Assembly: GCA_030149205.1 (NCBI GenBank)
Contig: JASBSB010000007.1
Span: 62,001 to 126,000 of the forward strand
Reading direction: 5' to 3'
From: Candidatus Heimdallarchaeota archaeon
GTDB taxonomy: Archaea; Asgardarchaeota; Heimdallarchaeia; Heimdallarchaeales; Kariarchaeaceae
DNA: 64,000 bases
Part shown: in pieces, positions 52,312 through 61,396 of the stretch
Numbering within the stretch: the stretch's first letter is position 1
How the letters are laid out: each line of letters begins with the position of its first letter
Program-made: the position numbers and the translations under genes
The notes under the pieces: generated by a model
Told to the model about the DNA's origin: nothing
Seen by the model: only the letters and a program-made list of their open reading frames with translations
Database searches by the model: none

Positions 52312-52673
52312 ATAAATTGCGAGAAATAAGACACAATAAACATTATTATTACAGTTAATGAAATAATAACAAAAACTCCAATTGCAATAAATAAGATTAG
52401 ATTCATTTTGCTGATTCCTGTGATTAATTCATTAATATCATCACCTGAGGTTGTGATTATATTTTTGAAATAGACGAGGGGAGTAATAAAGCTTGCAGCC
52501 AATAAAAATAGACCGATTGATAAAGCAAAATCAGAAAATATGAAACCAGTTTTTAACCCTTCAATTAACAAAACCACTCCAGTCACAACCAGTGAAAATG
52601 AGAGAATAAGTAGTCCTAACATAAAATTCAGAAAAATCCTGTTTTCCTCTTGTGTAAATTCGTATTCAGACAT
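52308..52673 (-). CDS. Small four-helix membrane protein, copy 1
   Basis: 121 residues, four hydrophobic helices (about 15-40, 45-68, 88-118 and a loop near 70-87 with GDDINELITGIS). GAGGTGATC upstream of the ATG is a good ribosome-binding site. It is a paralogue of the next gene: both begin YEF-(T/S)-x-E-(E/D) and share the DxxELxxGxS segment. Function unknown. Confidence 0.72.
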   Translation of the reverse strand: MSEYEFTQEENRIFLNFMLGLLILSFSLVVTGVVLLIEGLKTGFIFSDFALSIGLFLLAASFITPLVYFKNIITTSGDDINELITGISKMNLILFIAIGVFVIISLTVIIMFIVSYFSQFI

Positions 52674-52682
52674 TAGATCACC

Positions 52683-53048
52683 TCAAAAAATCAAGATAAA
52701 AAAGAACACTCCAATCACTGTAATCACAGCTGAGATGATTAGAAAGGATTTAGTAAAGAGTGATAATCCAGCCATTAATTCTTTCAGATCAGAACCTTCA
52801 GAAATTGCAATCTGTTTGAAATGGTTTGATGGTAAAAATAGAAGGTAAGCAATTGGAAATAAGAGAACAAAAGAAATCGATGCAAACCAATTTCTTTCGA
52901 GGTTAAAAGAACTCTTGGTAAAAGTGATTAGACTGGTGAGTAGTCCTAAAAAGCCAGTAAGAAGTACTAGGATACTCAGAATCATCAATTGATTTCCAAA
53001 TCTCCAAAGAACTTCTGCGTCTTCCTCAGAGAATTCATATGAAGCCAT
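52683..53048 (-). CDS. Small four-helix membrane protein, copy 2
   Basis: 121 residues, same length and helix layout as copy 1, with YEFSEED at the start and GSDLKELMAGLS in the loop. The pair is tandem, 9 bases apart, and likely co-transcribed. Diverged duplicates of unknown function. Confidence 0.72.
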   Translation of the reverse strand: MASYEFSEEDAEVLWRFGNQLMILSILVLLTGFLGLLTSLITFTKSSFNLERNWFASISFVLLFPIAYLLFLPSNHFKQIAISEGSDLKELMAGLSLFTKSFLIISAVITVIGVFFFILIF

Positions 53049-53166
53049 GCAACTTTGTATAAATATAGTATGTTAAAAATGTTTTGTGATTGATGTTGAA
53101 AATTGTTAATTAAGTCAATATTTTATAGTTATGGATGTTTTTTAATACTAAACAGAATTCACCAAT

Positions 53167-53937
53167 TTAATTACCAGTATACCTTGCAGACATTAAGAAG
53201 CCAGTATGTCCAATCATTCGGGTCGCTGGTCTTGTAGCTTGCTCTTTGATCTCTATTTCACGTTGAATCAATTCAATACAACTAATATCATAGTATCCAC
53301 TTTTTCTGAGGGATTGTTTAGTTCTTTCTAATTGATCAAATGTTGCAAGAAATATTACAATCATGGATCCTTTTTGAATATGTTGAGTAGTTATTGGAAT
53401 AATATCCCAAGGATCCAACAAATCCAGAATGAATGCTTCTGCTTTTCCTTCAGCAAACCCCATTTTTACATCAGTTAAATGTTGTTCCACGTTTGTTATA
53501 CCTAAAATTGCAAAATTTTCCTTTGCTATATTGAAGGCCTCCTCTCTAACCTCGTGAGTGATTATTTTTCCTGTTGAGCCCACTAAAGTTGCCAGGACAC
53601 TGGTGAGGGCCCCACTTCCGGTACCAGCCTCATAAACAAGCATCCCAGGTCGAATATCTGCTAGAAATGCAATCATTGCTGCATCCTTGTCGTAAATTAT
53701 TTGGCTTTTGTGTTTTACAGTATATATCCAATCTTTCATGGTGGGTTTCAACACCAGAAGTTTTTTACCTCGATTAGTTTTTACATAGTCTCCAGGTTCT
53801 TTTCCTATTATTCTCCTTAATTCTAGCTTCCCTGCAGAACAGTGAAAATCATTCTCTGAAATTTTTGTTAACCAACGGTTTTTTTTATCAAGAACTAGAA
53901 TAACTGAATCATCTTGTTGAAATTTAATAATCGTCAT
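53167..53937 (-). CDS. trmI: tRNA (adenine-N1)-methyltransferase TrmI
   Basis: 256 residues from ATG 53937 (TTG 53943 would add two). Archaeal TrmI methylates N1 of A57/A58 in the tRNA T-loop. A small N-terminal beta domain is followed by a Rossmann methyltransferase: SAM motif VYEAGTGSGALTSVLATLVG and ILDLLDPWD (motif with catalytic Asp). KQTI-type tail includes RPATRMIGHTGFLMSARY. Its start overlaps the end of the small membrane protein gene by 14 bases, placing it at the end of the ATP synthase gene string. Confidence 0.93.
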   Translation of the reverse strand: MTIIKFQQDDSVILVLDKKNRWLTKISENDFHCSAGKLELRRIIGKEPGDYVKTNRGKKLLVLKPTMKDWIYTVKHKSQIIYDKDAAMIAFLADIRPGMLVYEAGTGSGALTSVLATLVGSTGKIITHEVREEAFNIAKENFAILGITNVEQHLTDVKMGFAEGKAEAFILDLLDPWDIIPITTQHIQKGSMIVIFLATFDQLERTKQSLRKSGYYDISCIELIQREIEIKEQATRPATRMIGHTGFLMSARYTGN

Positions 53938-54217
53938 TTTCAAAATCCTCTCTAAATGTATCTTTAATCAATTTTCTCTGAGTCTCTTTAAAATTATCGT
54001 CATCGACCTCTTTTTCAATGAGTTTATTGTTCAACCGTCGCAGAGAAATTACAGTTAGAATTACACCTACCACTAGACTCCCTAAAATAACTAGAAGTTT
54101 TGTGTAGTTAGGCATTGGGACAAAAACTATGATTAGTATTCCTATAAACATAACTGAGATAATTGAAAATAAAGGATCAAGAACTTTGAGCCCAAAGCTC
54201 AAATTAGATTTTGACAT
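53924..54217 (-). CDS. Small two-helix membrane protein next to ATP synthase subunit K
   Basis: 97 residues, two hydrophobic helices (about 14-32 and 38-58) and a charged C-terminal tail rich in Asp/Glu/Lys. Begins 2 bases after the stop of subunit K, so it is co-transcribed with the ATP synthase genes. It does not match subunits E, F, G or H by eye. It could be an assembly factor or unrelated. Confidence 0.65.
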   Translation of the reverse strand: MSKSNLSFGLKVLDPLFSIISVMFIGILIIVFVPMPNYTKLLVILGSLVVGVILTVISLRRLNNKLIEKEVDDDNFKETQRKLIKDTFREDFENDDY

Positions 54218-54219
54218 GC

Positions 54220-54558
54220 TTATGATACGAATAACAGTAAGAAAGAAATAAGTAGCCCATAAATTGCAATAGCTTCAATAAGCACGACAAATAGGATTGA
54301 ATTTCCAAACATTGCTCTGTCTTCAGCAATTGCACCAATAGCTGCGCTAGAAGCAGGACCCATACCCATACCGGCACCAATTCCTGCTAGTCCTACTGCG
54401 AGTCCAGCTCCAATAAATTTACCTGCCTCAGGAGTCATCCCAATTTGGGTTACATTTGCGTAAGTTGTTGCATCCAAGCCAAGTGCGCTAACAGTTATTA
54501 TGAAGGCACTTATAGCCAGAGAAGCAGCAATCATCGTCATCTTTGTGATTTTTTTCAT
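54220..54558 (-). CDS. atpK: A/V-type ATP synthase subunit K (c-ring proteolipid)
   Basis: 112 residues: N-terminal signal-like helix (residues 1-27), then one hairpin of two helices with the ion-binding Glu95 in FVVLIEAIAIYG. GAGLAVGLAGIGAGMGMG is the glycine-rich first helix. The Glu is followed by Ala, not Ser/Thr, and no helix-1 Gln is seen, which favours proton rather than sodium coupling. Forms the multicopy membrane rotor ring. Three hairpins lie between it and the upstream subunit C gene. Confidence 0.95.
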   Translation of the reverse strand: MKKITKMTMIAASLAISAFIITVSALGLDATTYANVTQIGMTPEAGKFIGAGLAVGLAGIGAGMGMGPASSAAIGAIAEDRAMFGNSILFVVLIEAIAIYGLLISFLLLFVS

Positions 54559-54586
54559 AGTTGATTTACCTCTTGTGTTTTTATAT

Positions 54587-54656
54587 TTTAATCGGTTGAT
54601 ACCGATTAAATTGGTTGGTTCATTAAAGAACCGATAAACTTAGTGACCTAAGTTTA
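54587..54656 (-). promoter_or_regulatory. Cluster of three mRNA hairpins between subunit C and K genes
   Basis: TAAACTTAG/CTAAGTTTA (54635-54643/54648-54656, 4-base loop), GGTTC/GAACC (54617-54621/54628-54632), and TTTAATCGG/CCGATTAAA (54587-54595/54602-54610, 6-base loop). The first includes the subunit C stop. ATCGGTT (54591-54597) can instead pair with AACCGAT (54629-54635), excluding the second and third hairpins. They sit where a stoichiometry switch from one C to many K copies would be needed. Confidence 0.6.
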
Positions 54657-55670
54657 AATATAATAGCCAAATGATCCTTGGATTAACTCTGGGTCAGATT
54701 TAGTGACCACTCCAAGAACCAATCTAGCGATGTCTTTCACCTGAGCCTCTTTCAGAACAAAATAACTCCAAATTGCGTCAGGTGTGTTGCTCTTTATGTT
54801 GAAAATTACTCTGTTACGTTTGTTATAAGCAACTTCTAACATATGTTCTAGTGTTGGAACTAGTGTCTCATCTGGTGCATCCAAAGCAGGTCTCAATTCC
54901 TTTGCGAAGGCAAGCCTACTTAATGACCATATAATTATGTCTCTTGCAGAATTCATCTGCTTTATTCTGTCTACGTTTTTTGCTATGACACCATATTTTG
55001 AAATAATCCACTTTTCTGGATCGATATTTAGAGACTTTGCTCTAATAATGGTTAACATGTTTTGATAATCTATCATAGTTTTTACTGTGGGGATTATCTT
55101 GACAGAATATTCATAAACTGCATGTTCAAGACTTGTGGTTAATTGGAAGAGTTCTTCCTCAAACTCACCCTTGTATGAAAGTGCAGATTTTATTGCCTTT
55201 CTAAGCTGCCTTTGGGTTATTAAATCAGCTGCTAGGAGAGGATTGGGGGTAAACAACATCCTTTCATAATGTTTCACCCCATATTTGCTCACTGGAACAA
55301 TGTAATTTAGAATATCACTATCCACTTCGTTGGAAATAATAGATCTAAATATCAATTTCAGGTTTTCGCTCTCTACTTTTAATATAACCGCATCAAGAAT
55401 TTCTCCGATTCTTTGTGAGGCACCTGTTCTAAAGCTCAACAACCTATCAGCGAAAGTTTTTCTAAGTTCCCTCTCAAATTTGAGAATATCAACAGAAGGA
55501 CGAGCCTGACTTACAACTTCCGCATAGCTCGTGTTGCTTAAGTAATTTTCCAACTCAAAGATGTCCGAAACACTCGTTAAGCTTTTAATTAACCCAAGCT
55601 TGGGAGATTTTCCCATATCAGATTTTGCCCGAGCTATTAGGTAGGGGAGGGTTGCTGTCATAGAATTCAC
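54654..55670 (-). CDS. atpC: A/V-type ATP synthase subunit C
   Basis: 338 residues, V-type subunit C/d family: central-stalk socket linking rotor shaft to the membrane ring. Recognisable blocks: PYLIARAKSDMGKSP, FLNIP-like helical repeats, LTIIRAKSLNIDPEKWIISKYG, and TPDAIWSYFVLKEAQVKDIARLVLGV at the C-terminus. The start codon overlaps the subunit I stop by 4 bases. Confidence 0.92.
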   Translation of the reverse strand: MNSMTATLPYLIARAKSDMGKSPKLGLIKSLTSVSDIFELENYLSNTSYAEVVSQARPSVDILKFERELRKTFADRLLSFRTGASQRIGEILDAVILKVESENLKLIFRSIISNEVDSDILNYIVPVSKYGVKHYERMLFTPNPLLAADLITQRQLRKAIKSALSYKGEFEEELFQLTTSLEHAVYEYSVKIIPTVKTMIDYQNMLTIIRAKSLNIDPEKWIISKYGVIAKNVDRIKQMNSARDIIIWSLSRLAFAKELRPALDAPDETLVPTLEHMLEVAYNKRNRVIFNIKSNTPDAIWSYFVLKEAQVKDIARLVLGVVTKSDPELIQGSFGYYI

Positions 55671-57826
55671 TCCTCAACTGTGTAAAGTCGCTTTACAGAG
55701 TAAGGTGAAAAAGGAACACCGTTTCCACTGTAAAATTTCCCGTAGAACTCAACCCATGTTAACCTAAGAGCTTGTAAACTGCTAAACACTGTTTCTACAG
55801 GGACAACGATGATTGTACCAATAATCAAACCTACAATCCACCATGTTAGACTACCACTTCCAACCACATTTTGTCCCCATTCCCCAACATAGTGATTTAC
55901 TGTGTGACTTTGAAGAAACAGATCTAAAAATATGTATGGAAGAATCCTTAAAACAAAGTGAACTGTATTCATTGCAAGCAACCGGCTAAAACTAAGTGTG
56001 TTACTCAGTAAGCCTATAAAATGCTCAACCCCTTGCATTGCTCCATCAAAACCGTGAGCTTTCGCTTCAAAATAGATTAAGAAGAACAGTGCGAGTCCTA
56101 CAACGGCCATGAAGAAATATTGAACAAAAGAACTGGTAAAGAAGATTAAACCTGCCCCTAAGAACAGAGTGATCTGTGCAATCGGTGCATAATACTCATA
56201 TTTTGAATGACCATACTTCCTTTTCTGATAAACTTTGATGACCAAACCTAGCAGAATTGTAATCGCAGCCATAACTATTGATAAAATGAGAATATTAACA
56301 TAGTTTCGAGAGACCTCTTCTGCTCCATGTGCGGGGACTATAGAATACAACCATCTCCAGCCACCACCAAATATCTGAGGTAAAACAGGTACACTCCATA
56401 ATATAGTTTCATCTCCACCAAACGAACCGAAGACAAGCCCCATAAAGGCGGAAACCAGACCCATCCAAACCAACAGCTCAGCACCACCGTAAAGATAAGC
56501 TGAAAATCCTTCTGTTGGTATAACGTCTTTCTTCCTCTTCTTTCTTACAAAAATGTAACCGATTAGAGCAAGAACTAAACCATCAACGACATCAGCGAAC
56601 ATTATCCCAAAAAATACTGGGAATAGAATGGCAACCAATGGGAAGGGGTCAATTTCCTCATGACTTGGGTGGCCAAAGGAGCTAACAAGTCCTCTGACTG
56701 GAGGTAAATATTTTTTATCTCTTGTTAAGCTTGGGACATATTTCTTATCAAAAGCTGCCTCTTTATATTCCACTATTGCGGAACCTTTGCTTACTTCATC
56801 AACCTTGGTGGTAAACGAATTTACATTTTCTGGAGGGATCCAACCCCAAACAACGATATTTGTCTTTGTTCTCTTCATCTTGTTTTCTAAGGCAATTCGT
56901 TGAGTTTCGATATCACAGGCTTCTAGTGCAGATAAGAACAAGTTCAGGTTTGAATCCCCGAAGCTTTTAATTTCGTCTAAAATAACTTCAAGCTTGTTCT
57001 CTAATATAGAAATTTCAGATTCAAAACTTTTTGCATCCAATGTTTGAGTTAATTCAATATTTTCAGGAATTTTGAAAGGTTGATAATTAAACTCCTTTAA
57101 CTTTAATTCTACTACCTCTTCATCAGATGCTAAACAAATTAATATGAAGAAAACTTCTCCTGTTTTTTTGTCTTCATCAGAATACCTTAACACAAAAGCT
57201 CCATCAGTTAGGTCAATCATAATTGAATTCAAAGTTTTTATCTGTTCACCAAATACTGAGCCTATGAAGACCTTTGTATAATTTGATTGAACCTTTGAGG
57301 TTAGGGTTGAAACTGTCTCAGAATCACTTTCCAAACCAACTGCTTCAATCTTTTGTAGTAGGCTTAGAACTGTCCTTAAATCGCTTAACTCCTTTTGAAT
57401 TTCAGTCTCTTGTTTAAACAGTGATTCAACCTCGGTGCCTTTCTCATCCTTAACTTTATTTGCGAATTTTTGAACCTCAAGCTCTATGCTAGGAACGGTT
57501 AATTTTTGACGTGGTGGGTCATCTTTTAAATACGTTCGTAGCTTTGTAACAATTACTTGAAAGTCACTTTTTAATGATTCAAATGTATTTCTTCTGTTTT
57601 CAAGTTCAAGTTGATCCACACCGGGTCTTGGATCGATTTCGATTGGTTCAATGTAACCGACCTTTTCAATCTCTCTAACGATATTTCGCTTGTATTCCAT
57701 TGGTGCAATAATTTTCACGAGTCCAGGATAATCAGGAAATCCCCAATCTTTTTTTGCTCTTTGGGTAACTACCCCCTTATCCATGGATTCAGCCTTATTT
57801 ACACTAGTTGTAGCTAGGTTGGACAT
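55667..57826 (-). CDS. atpI: A/V-type ATP synthase subunit I (a-subunit)
   Basis: 719 residues: cytoplasmic N-terminal half with long coiled coil (about 60-310) and C-terminal membrane half of seven to eight helices. LFPVFFGIMFADVVDG, FSRLLAMNTVHFVLR and LRLTWVEFYGKFYSG are family hallmarks; Arg in FSRLLA is the ion-path arginine region. First gene of the visible I-C-K-97aa-trmI set. The catalytic subunits A and B are not in the window, so the synthase genes are split. Confidence 0.95.
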   Translation of the reverse strand: MSNLATTSVNKAESMDKGVVTQRAKKDWGFPDYPGLVKIIAPMEYKRNIVREIEKVGYIEPIEIDPRPGVDQLELENRRNTFESLKSDFQVIVTKLRTYLKDDPPRQKLTVPSIELEVQKFANKVKDEKGTEVESLFKQETEIQKELSDLRTVLSLLQKIEAVGLESDSETVSTLTSKVQSNYTKVFIGSVFGEQIKTLNSIMIDLTDGAFVLRYSDEDKKTGEVFFILICLASDEEVVELKLKEFNYQPFKIPENIELTQTLDAKSFESEISILENKLEVILDEIKSFGDSNLNLFLSALEACDIETQRIALENKMKRTKTNIVVWGWIPPENVNSFTTKVDEVSKGSAIVEYKEAAFDKKYVPSLTRDKKYLPPVRGLVSSFGHPSHEEIDPFPLVAILFPVFFGIMFADVVDGLVLALIGYIFVRKKRKKDVIPTEGFSAYLYGGAELLVWMGLVSAFMGLVFGSFGGDETILWSVPVLPQIFGGGWRWLYSIVPAHGAEEVSRNYVNILILSIVMAAITILLGLVIKVYQKRKYGHSKYEYYAPIAQITLFLGAGLIFFTSSFVQYFFMAVVGLALFFLIYFEAKAHGFDGAMQGVEHFIGLLSNTLSFSRLLAMNTVHFVLRILPYIFLDLFLQSHTVNHYVGEWGQNVVGSGSLTWWIVGLIIGTIIVVPVETVFSSLQALRLTWVEFYGKFYSGNGVPFSPYSVKRLYTVEE

Positions 57827-58034
57827 TAAGTATCTAAGTCTACGTTGATGATTGATTTTTAGAGATTACGACATAGTACTGAAAACATCGGATTAATTTG
57901 TGATATATTACTAATATTTATGACAAATAGGAAAACATGGATTTTGCAAAGGAAACGTTAATTTATATCAGTAAATATTTTTTGAAAATAATAAATTGTT
58001 TAATTTGAAAGAGGAGATAACTGGCATAAGTGAC

Positions 58035-59543
58035 TCATATAACTATGGTTTTATCAGAATATTTCTTTTCAACGGTAAATACATGTTTATCCTCATGGAC
58101 TGGCGACCAAACCTGTGCAAAGAAGGGACTGTGTTTGGCATAATCCGCAAAATCCCACATTGTTCTTTCACATTCGTCACACCAGTGTCCTCCTTTGAGT
58201 ATAAGATTTGGAGTCGCTGTAAATTCATGTCCTTTATGACATTTCCAAATGAGGGGAGTAAAGAGGTCTCCAATTCTCATTTTTTCAGAAACACAGTAAC
58301 CTCCTCGAAATTTTGCTGCTGCTTGTACATCGCCAAGTGTTAGTTCGTTTATTGGTTTAGATTCATCATACCCATGATCAAGGAAGGTCATATCTTTACT
58401 GGGCAGATATAGTTTATAACCCTCCTTCCAAGATTTAATATTATTGTAGTCGTTAAGTGACCCAAAGAAAGTGTTAACCCAATCTTCGGCATTATTATCA
58501 AGCATCCATTTAACCCCTCCATGCATTTTGTTCATTTCTTCATATCTCTTTTTCAACTTATTTTCAATTGAAAATAATTTTGGTAAAAAGGGAAAAACTC
58601 CAAAAATCCTTGTCCAACTCCTTTTTGAATTAAAATATACATCGGGATTTAGAAATCGAAAATTCACGATGTTATTTAAATTATCAGAATCTGTGAACCA
58701 CTGCCCATGAAAATTATAAAGAGCGAAGTCTTTTGGAGAAAATATTTTACGAATATCAAGCCCTAATGGATCTAAGTTTAATTTTAATAGTTCCCAGTAT
58801 GTAAACCTCCACTGGTCCCCACCACCCACGTTATATGCTTTTCTCCAAAATGTTTCAGGAATCCAATCTTCACATATATTTGCCATAAGTACCCCGGATT
58901 CTTCAGCTGTGATCCATTCTAGGACATTATTTAAATTCTGATGAAAAATAGCCACATTTGACTCAGTTGTTACCGGAAACATTCCAGTCTGTCTGATACT
59001 TACCCATTTTTTAAGTCCAGATTCAAATACAGCTCTTTCAGCTGCAATTTTAGAGGTACCATAATAATCAAAAACAGAGCTGTGGATCGGGTCTCCCACT
59101 CTACCCCAGTGTATTGGAGCTCGTCTACACCCTGTCTCACCCACAGTTCCAATATAAACCAATGCAATTTCATTAGAATTTGAATTTTTTCGAATAGCAT
59201 CTATAATACTTAAGGTAGAACCATAGTTTACCATGAGAGTCTCTTCAGGATATTGATCTGCCATTGGGGAAACCATTGCCCCGATATGTAACACATAATC
59301 GACACCTTGGACACATTGTTCAATTAAATCTGCATCTTTTAAATTTCCATAAAAAATTTCAATATTTTTATTCCGTGTGAATGGTGATATTAACTTTCTA
59401 TCTTTTTTCGAGTCGAGTACCAGAAGTCTAAGTCTAAAACGGTCTTGTCGTTTCATAAATTCCTTAAGGGTTGCCATCCCCATTGTGCCAGTTGCACCGG
59501 TAATGAACACAGTTTTCTTCCTATTCACAACATTCACCAACAT
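58035..59543 (-). CDS. NAD-dependent epimerase/dehydratase with C-terminal zinc-ribbon tail
   Basis: 502 residues from ATG 59543; TTG 59576 is an alternative. Extended SDR: cofactor motif TGATGTMG near the N-terminus and catalytic Tyr-x3-Lys in YYGTSKIAAERA. The C-terminal 130 residues are not part of the epimerase fold; they include WKCHKGHEFTATPNLILKGGHWCDECE, which reads as a zinc ribbon, followed by an Asp/Trp-rich end. The combination is uncommon. Substrate unknown; sugar-nucleotide or lipid precursors are possible. No operon partner. Confidence 0.82.
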   Translation of the reverse strand: MLVNVVNRKKTVFITGATGTMGMATLKEFMKRQDRFRLRLLVLDSKKDRKLISPFTRNKNIEIFYGNLKDADLIEQCVQGVDYVLHIGAMVSPMADQYPEETLMVNYGSTLSIIDAIRKNSNSNEIALVYIGTVGETGCRRAPIHWGRVGDPIHSSVFDYYGTSKIAAERAVFESGLKKWVSIRQTGMFPVTTESNVAIFHQNLNNVLEWITAEESGVLMANICEDWIPETFWRKAYNVGGGDQWRFTYWELLKLNLDPLGLDIRKIFSPKDFALYNFHGQWFTDSDNLNNIVNFRFLNPDVYFNSKRSWTRIFGVFPFLPKLFSIENKLKKRYEEMNKMHGGVKWMLDNNAEDWVNTFFGSLNDYNNIKSWKEGYKLYLPSKDMTFLDHGYDESKPINELTLGDVQAAAKFRGGYCVSEKMRIGDLFTPLIWKCHKGHEFTATPNLILKGGHWCDECERTMWDFADYAKHSPFFAQVWSPVHEDKHVFTVEKKYSDKTIVI

Positions 59544-59899
59544 CCACACCAAAAAATTAGAGAAGTGAATAATCAACCAAGAAACAATGTTTAAGGAACA
59601 GTTGAGTCTCTCCTATTAAATTCAATCTATGTTTATCCACACATAATTTTATTTTAAATAAAAAAAAAGATTTTCGTATTTTTCTATGAAAGAGTGTGAT
59701 TTTAGTATATTTATTAATTGTAATGAGATTCTTCTTACAAAATTGAATTTTTTATGATTTAAGCAGAAATTAAAAACCATGTCGAACTTCCCTATGTAGA
59801 CCAGTAAGTCTGTTATTATGTTTAATTTTTGTAAATCAGTTCAATATTTGAAATATTTGAGAAAAGACAAGGTTTTATTCTATCAGGGAAATCAAAATT
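59544..59899. other. Intergenic region between epimerase and pterin synthase-like genes
   Basis: Very AT-rich with homopolymer A tracts. AATATTTG occurs twice in close direct repeat (about 59842-59858), and AGACCAGTAAGTCT near 59797 is a minor hairpin. Divergent promoters are expected here. No RNA gene or coding frame was recognised. Confidence 0.45.
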
Positions 59900-60316
59900 A
59901 TGCTTATTGTCAAAAATAAGAGGCTGGGGTTTTCATCAGCTCACATTACTCTTGAAGATGGAGATTGGCGATTACACGGTCATAATTTCGAGGTCGAAGT
60001 TCACTTGGATCTGAAGTATAGAAGGTGTGGAGTTGAGTTATATGAGGATATCAAGGGTATTGTTAACAGATTTGATCATAAGGTTATTCTCAACGATGAT
60101 GAGCTAAAAACAAGCAATGGAAATTCAATTGTTGAAAAGGGAGGTGAACTATTTTCATTTCCAAATGAAGATGTTTTAGCTATACCGGCTACAACAGACA
60201 CTTTTCAAATCGGCTGTGAGCTTTTTAAATTGTTATCTCAAGAATTTCCAATTCAACGGTTAATCATATCAGCAGATGAACTGTATTGGCATGAAATTTC
60301 CTCAAATGATTTATGA
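59900..60316 (+). CDS. 6-pyruvoyl-tetrahydropterin synthase family protein, Asp variant
   Basis: 138 residues. Zinc ligands His15 (FSSAH), His26 and His28 (LHGHNF) are present. At the position of the catalytic Cys (4 before the first HGH His) there is Asp22, so it is not a canonical QueD. The catalytic Asp/His region reads RFDHKVIL, and TTDTFQIG replaces the usual PTxEN. PTPS variants serve folate, tetrahydropterin or deazapurine pathways. Convergent with the RNase H-like gene, overlapping by 6 bases. Confidence 0.88.
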   Translation: MLIVKNKRLGFSSAHITLEDGDWRLHGHNFEVEVHLDLKYRRCGVELYEDIKGIVNRFDHKVILNDDELKTSNGNSIVEKGGELFSFPNEDVLAIPATTDTFQIGCELFKLLSQEFPIQRLIISADELYWHEISSNDL

Positions 60317-60937
60317 ATTTATTGTTTTTCCATACCTTAGAGCAATTCTAATAGCGGCCTCCTCATGTAAACTTCTTCCATTTGAAGACTTTAGGGAGGT
60401 TTTGGTCTCATTAACAATCTCCAAGCGAGAAAAACGTGAAAACTCTTTGAAGAGTAAATCTACTACATCTTCATTAAATTTGCCTCCACCATCACCAATT
60501 TTAAAGATAAGTTGATCAAAGTCAACTAATTTTAATTGTTCTTTTATCCAGTGTAGCATTTTCTTGAAATCTTTAAATTTAGAAGTTGTGATGATGCTAC
60601 GTCCAATCAATATACTAACTCCAGTGGTTTTACCAGGGTCTACTCCGATGATACAAGCAAAGTTTGATTGGAGATGAAAAATATTATTGATTTTCGCCAT
60701 TAATGTTGTTAGATTAACAAATTTTGCATCTCGAAATTGAATAACACGTGCTGTTTCTAAAATGTTAGAATACTCCCCAACTTTTGTAATGACAACATCC
60801 CCCACTTTAATTTTTGATTCATCTGTAAAGTGCCTAATTGTAGAAAATTTATCTGTTAGAAGAGTACGTAGCTTATACGCCAATCTAAAATCATTTGTGA
60901 GAATTATAATTCTCACATTAGTGTTGTCCACAATCAT
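60311..60937 (-). CDS. RuvC/RNase H-like fold protein of unknown role
   Basis: 208 residues. An N-terminal alpha/beta part (1-85) precedes an RNase H-like domain: first acidic strand IIGVDPGKTTGVS with Asp100, a glycine-rich IGDGGGKFNED, VNETKTS with Glu177, and LHEEAAIRIALR with Glu192/Glu193. This pattern resembles RuvC/YqgF-type nucleases, but I could not assign a named family. It lies between the two pterin synthase-like genes. It could be a DNA resolvase-like nuclease or an inactive homologue. Confidence 0.75.
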   Translation of the reverse strand: MIVDNTNVRIIILTNDFRLAYKLRTLLTDKFSTIRHFTDESKIKVGDVVITKVGEYSNILETARVIQFRDAKFVNLTTLMAKINNIFHLQSNFACIIGVDPGKTTGVSILIGRSIITTSKFKDFKKMLHWIKEQLKLVDFDQLIFKIGDGGGKFNEDVVDLLFKEFSRFSRLEIVNETKTSLKSSNGRSLHEEAAIRIALRYGKTINS

Positions 60938-60985
60938 TACTTAGACCAAGACTTTATGAAACCTTCTCTAATAGAAACGAACAAA

Positions 60986-61336
60986 CTACTGTAGGTTAAT
61001 TGTTTCCTCAGCATAGGAATCTTGGTCTTCCCAGACACGAATGGTAATTAATTGCAGGTTATCTGTATCAGGTAGTAAACGGAAGTCATTTAACAAATGT
61101 AAAACTATATTTTCCGCAGTGGGTTGTGTTATGATATCATTTAAAGTAATGTGATCATATTTGTAGATTATCTCTTTGATTTTCGTGAAGTCAATAATCA
61201 TCCCTTCTTGATTAATCTGGCCCTCTAACTCTACTTCAACAAGATAATTATGACCATGCATCCTGACGCATTTACTTTGATATGGGAGATCTAATTGATG
61301 AGCACTTGAAATTTCAGCTCGGTAGTAAATTTTCAT
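60986..61336 (-). CDS. queD: 6-pyruvoyl-tetrahydropterin synthase / QueD-like protein
   Basis: 116 residues, canonical PTPS/QueD set: His13 (SSAH), Cys23-x3-His27-Gly-His29 (KCVRMHGHNY), catalytic DHITLND, PTAENI, and Glu in VWEDQDSYAE. Makes 6-carboxytetrahydropterin for preQ0 and archaeosine, or a related pterin. Not in an operon with other queuosine genes here. Symbol by motif only. Confidence 0.9.
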   Translation of the reverse strand: MKIYYRAEISSAHQLDLPYQSKCVRMHGHNYLVEVELEGQINQEGMIIDFTKIKEIIYKYDHITLNDIITQPTAENIVLHLLNDFRLLPDTDNLQLITIRVWEDQDSYAEETINLQ

Positions 61337-61396
61337 AATTTTATCTAAGCGAAAATTATTAAGTCCTTTATGGTAAATTCAATAATTTGATTAAAA

